Source: Eopsaltria australis (Eukaryota > Chordata > Aves > Passeriformes > Petroicidae). Taken from it: DNA of 64,000 nt. Both the position numbers and the translations under genes were made by a program. This document shows positions 63,759-64,000 of the stretch, piece after piece (positions within the stretch are counted from its first letter, which is position 1; each line of letters starts with the position of its first letter). The stretch covers positions 372,001 to 436,000 of the forward strand of contig JAVTVJ010001358.1 in assembly GCA_034509425.1 (NCBI GenBank). Reading direction: 5' to 3'. The notes beneath the pieces were generated by a model that ran no database searches, was not told where the DNA came from, and worked only from the letters and a program-made list of their open reading frames with translations.

Positions 63759-64000
63759 CACCATCCATGTGTCCAGTCATCCTTACAGGAACGCTGCATA
63801 ATGCTAAAACTTTTAGGGGAACCATATGTCTAGAAAATGAAGTGAGCTTGCAAAATTAGATGGTCTCTAGTCAGAGTTTGGTTTTATTTAGAAATGTCTG
63901 AAGCACAATGATTCTTGTACAAGTTCTACTGAGAAACTCTTGGCCAGGGCAGAAGTTGGACATGAAGAAAAATGATGTGAACACTCCTTGACTGCCCATC

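Larger units (their letters stand above)
60991..64000. other. Unique sequence without a recognisable gene
   Basis: No gene or mobile element is recognised. The stretch contains a 14-bp TAATTA-type palindrome (62027-62040), a CCT microsatellite (63739-63758), and short frames up to 98 codons without motifs. The sequence runs off the window edge without a recognisable feature. Confidence 0.65.

Overview
The window looks like a gene desert or a long intron from a bird nuclear genome. Every recognisable interspersed repeat is a CR1-family LINE fragment or a retroviral long terminal repeat (LTR). I see no mammalian-type L1, Alu or B1 sequence. Base composition is AT-leaning and CpG-poor, and repeats cover only a few percent of the window. 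The CR1 subfamilies and the two LTR families match what I remember from neoavian genomes. Species and chromosome cannot be read from the sequence.

No protein-coding gene can be supported. Most open frames are under 160 codons. The longest (223 codons, 32118-32789) lies in a locally GC-rich block and shows no family motif. Several longer frames are explained by LTRs or CR1 relics. No tRNA, rRNA, CRISPR array or bacterial-type feature was found.

Layout: 1-7088 is unique sequence with one short tandem duplication. 7089-7331 is a CR1 3' end that still encodes the tail of ORF2. 7332-14019 is unique, with a 22-base A-run, a POU/homeodomain-motif-rich stretch around 9.05-9.57 kb holding a 10-bp hairpin, and a TTTATT-rich repeat. 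14020-14260 is an old CR1 tail. 14261-23620 is unique, with a cluster of TAATTA cores near 16.25-16.47 kb. 23621-23694 is a very short reversed CR1 3' end. 29117-30420 is the most informative relic: about 1.3 kb of an ancient reversed CR1 that still reads as reverse transcriptase. 33536-33670 is a third-type CR1 3' end. Two retroviral solo LTRs of different families sit about 1 kb apart at 38496-39072 and 40094-41027. The second has an exact 5-bp target-site duplication (GCCTT). 42180-42775 is a younger reversed CR1 ORF2 fragment with an internal deletion. The remaining 21 kb is unique sequence with microsatellites, palindromes, two small CpG clusters (59.69 and 60.91 kb) and one possible unannotated exon (58264-58783).

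There are no genes to work together here. Any function would be regulatory, through the candidate conserved noncoding elements, or would come from an unrecognised noncoding transcript. I found no convincing new biological system. The items most worth checking are the degraded CR1 reverse transcriptase, the adjacent solo LTRs, the palindromic homeodomain-type sites, the very long A-runs and the 58.2-58.8 kb splice-flanked open frame.
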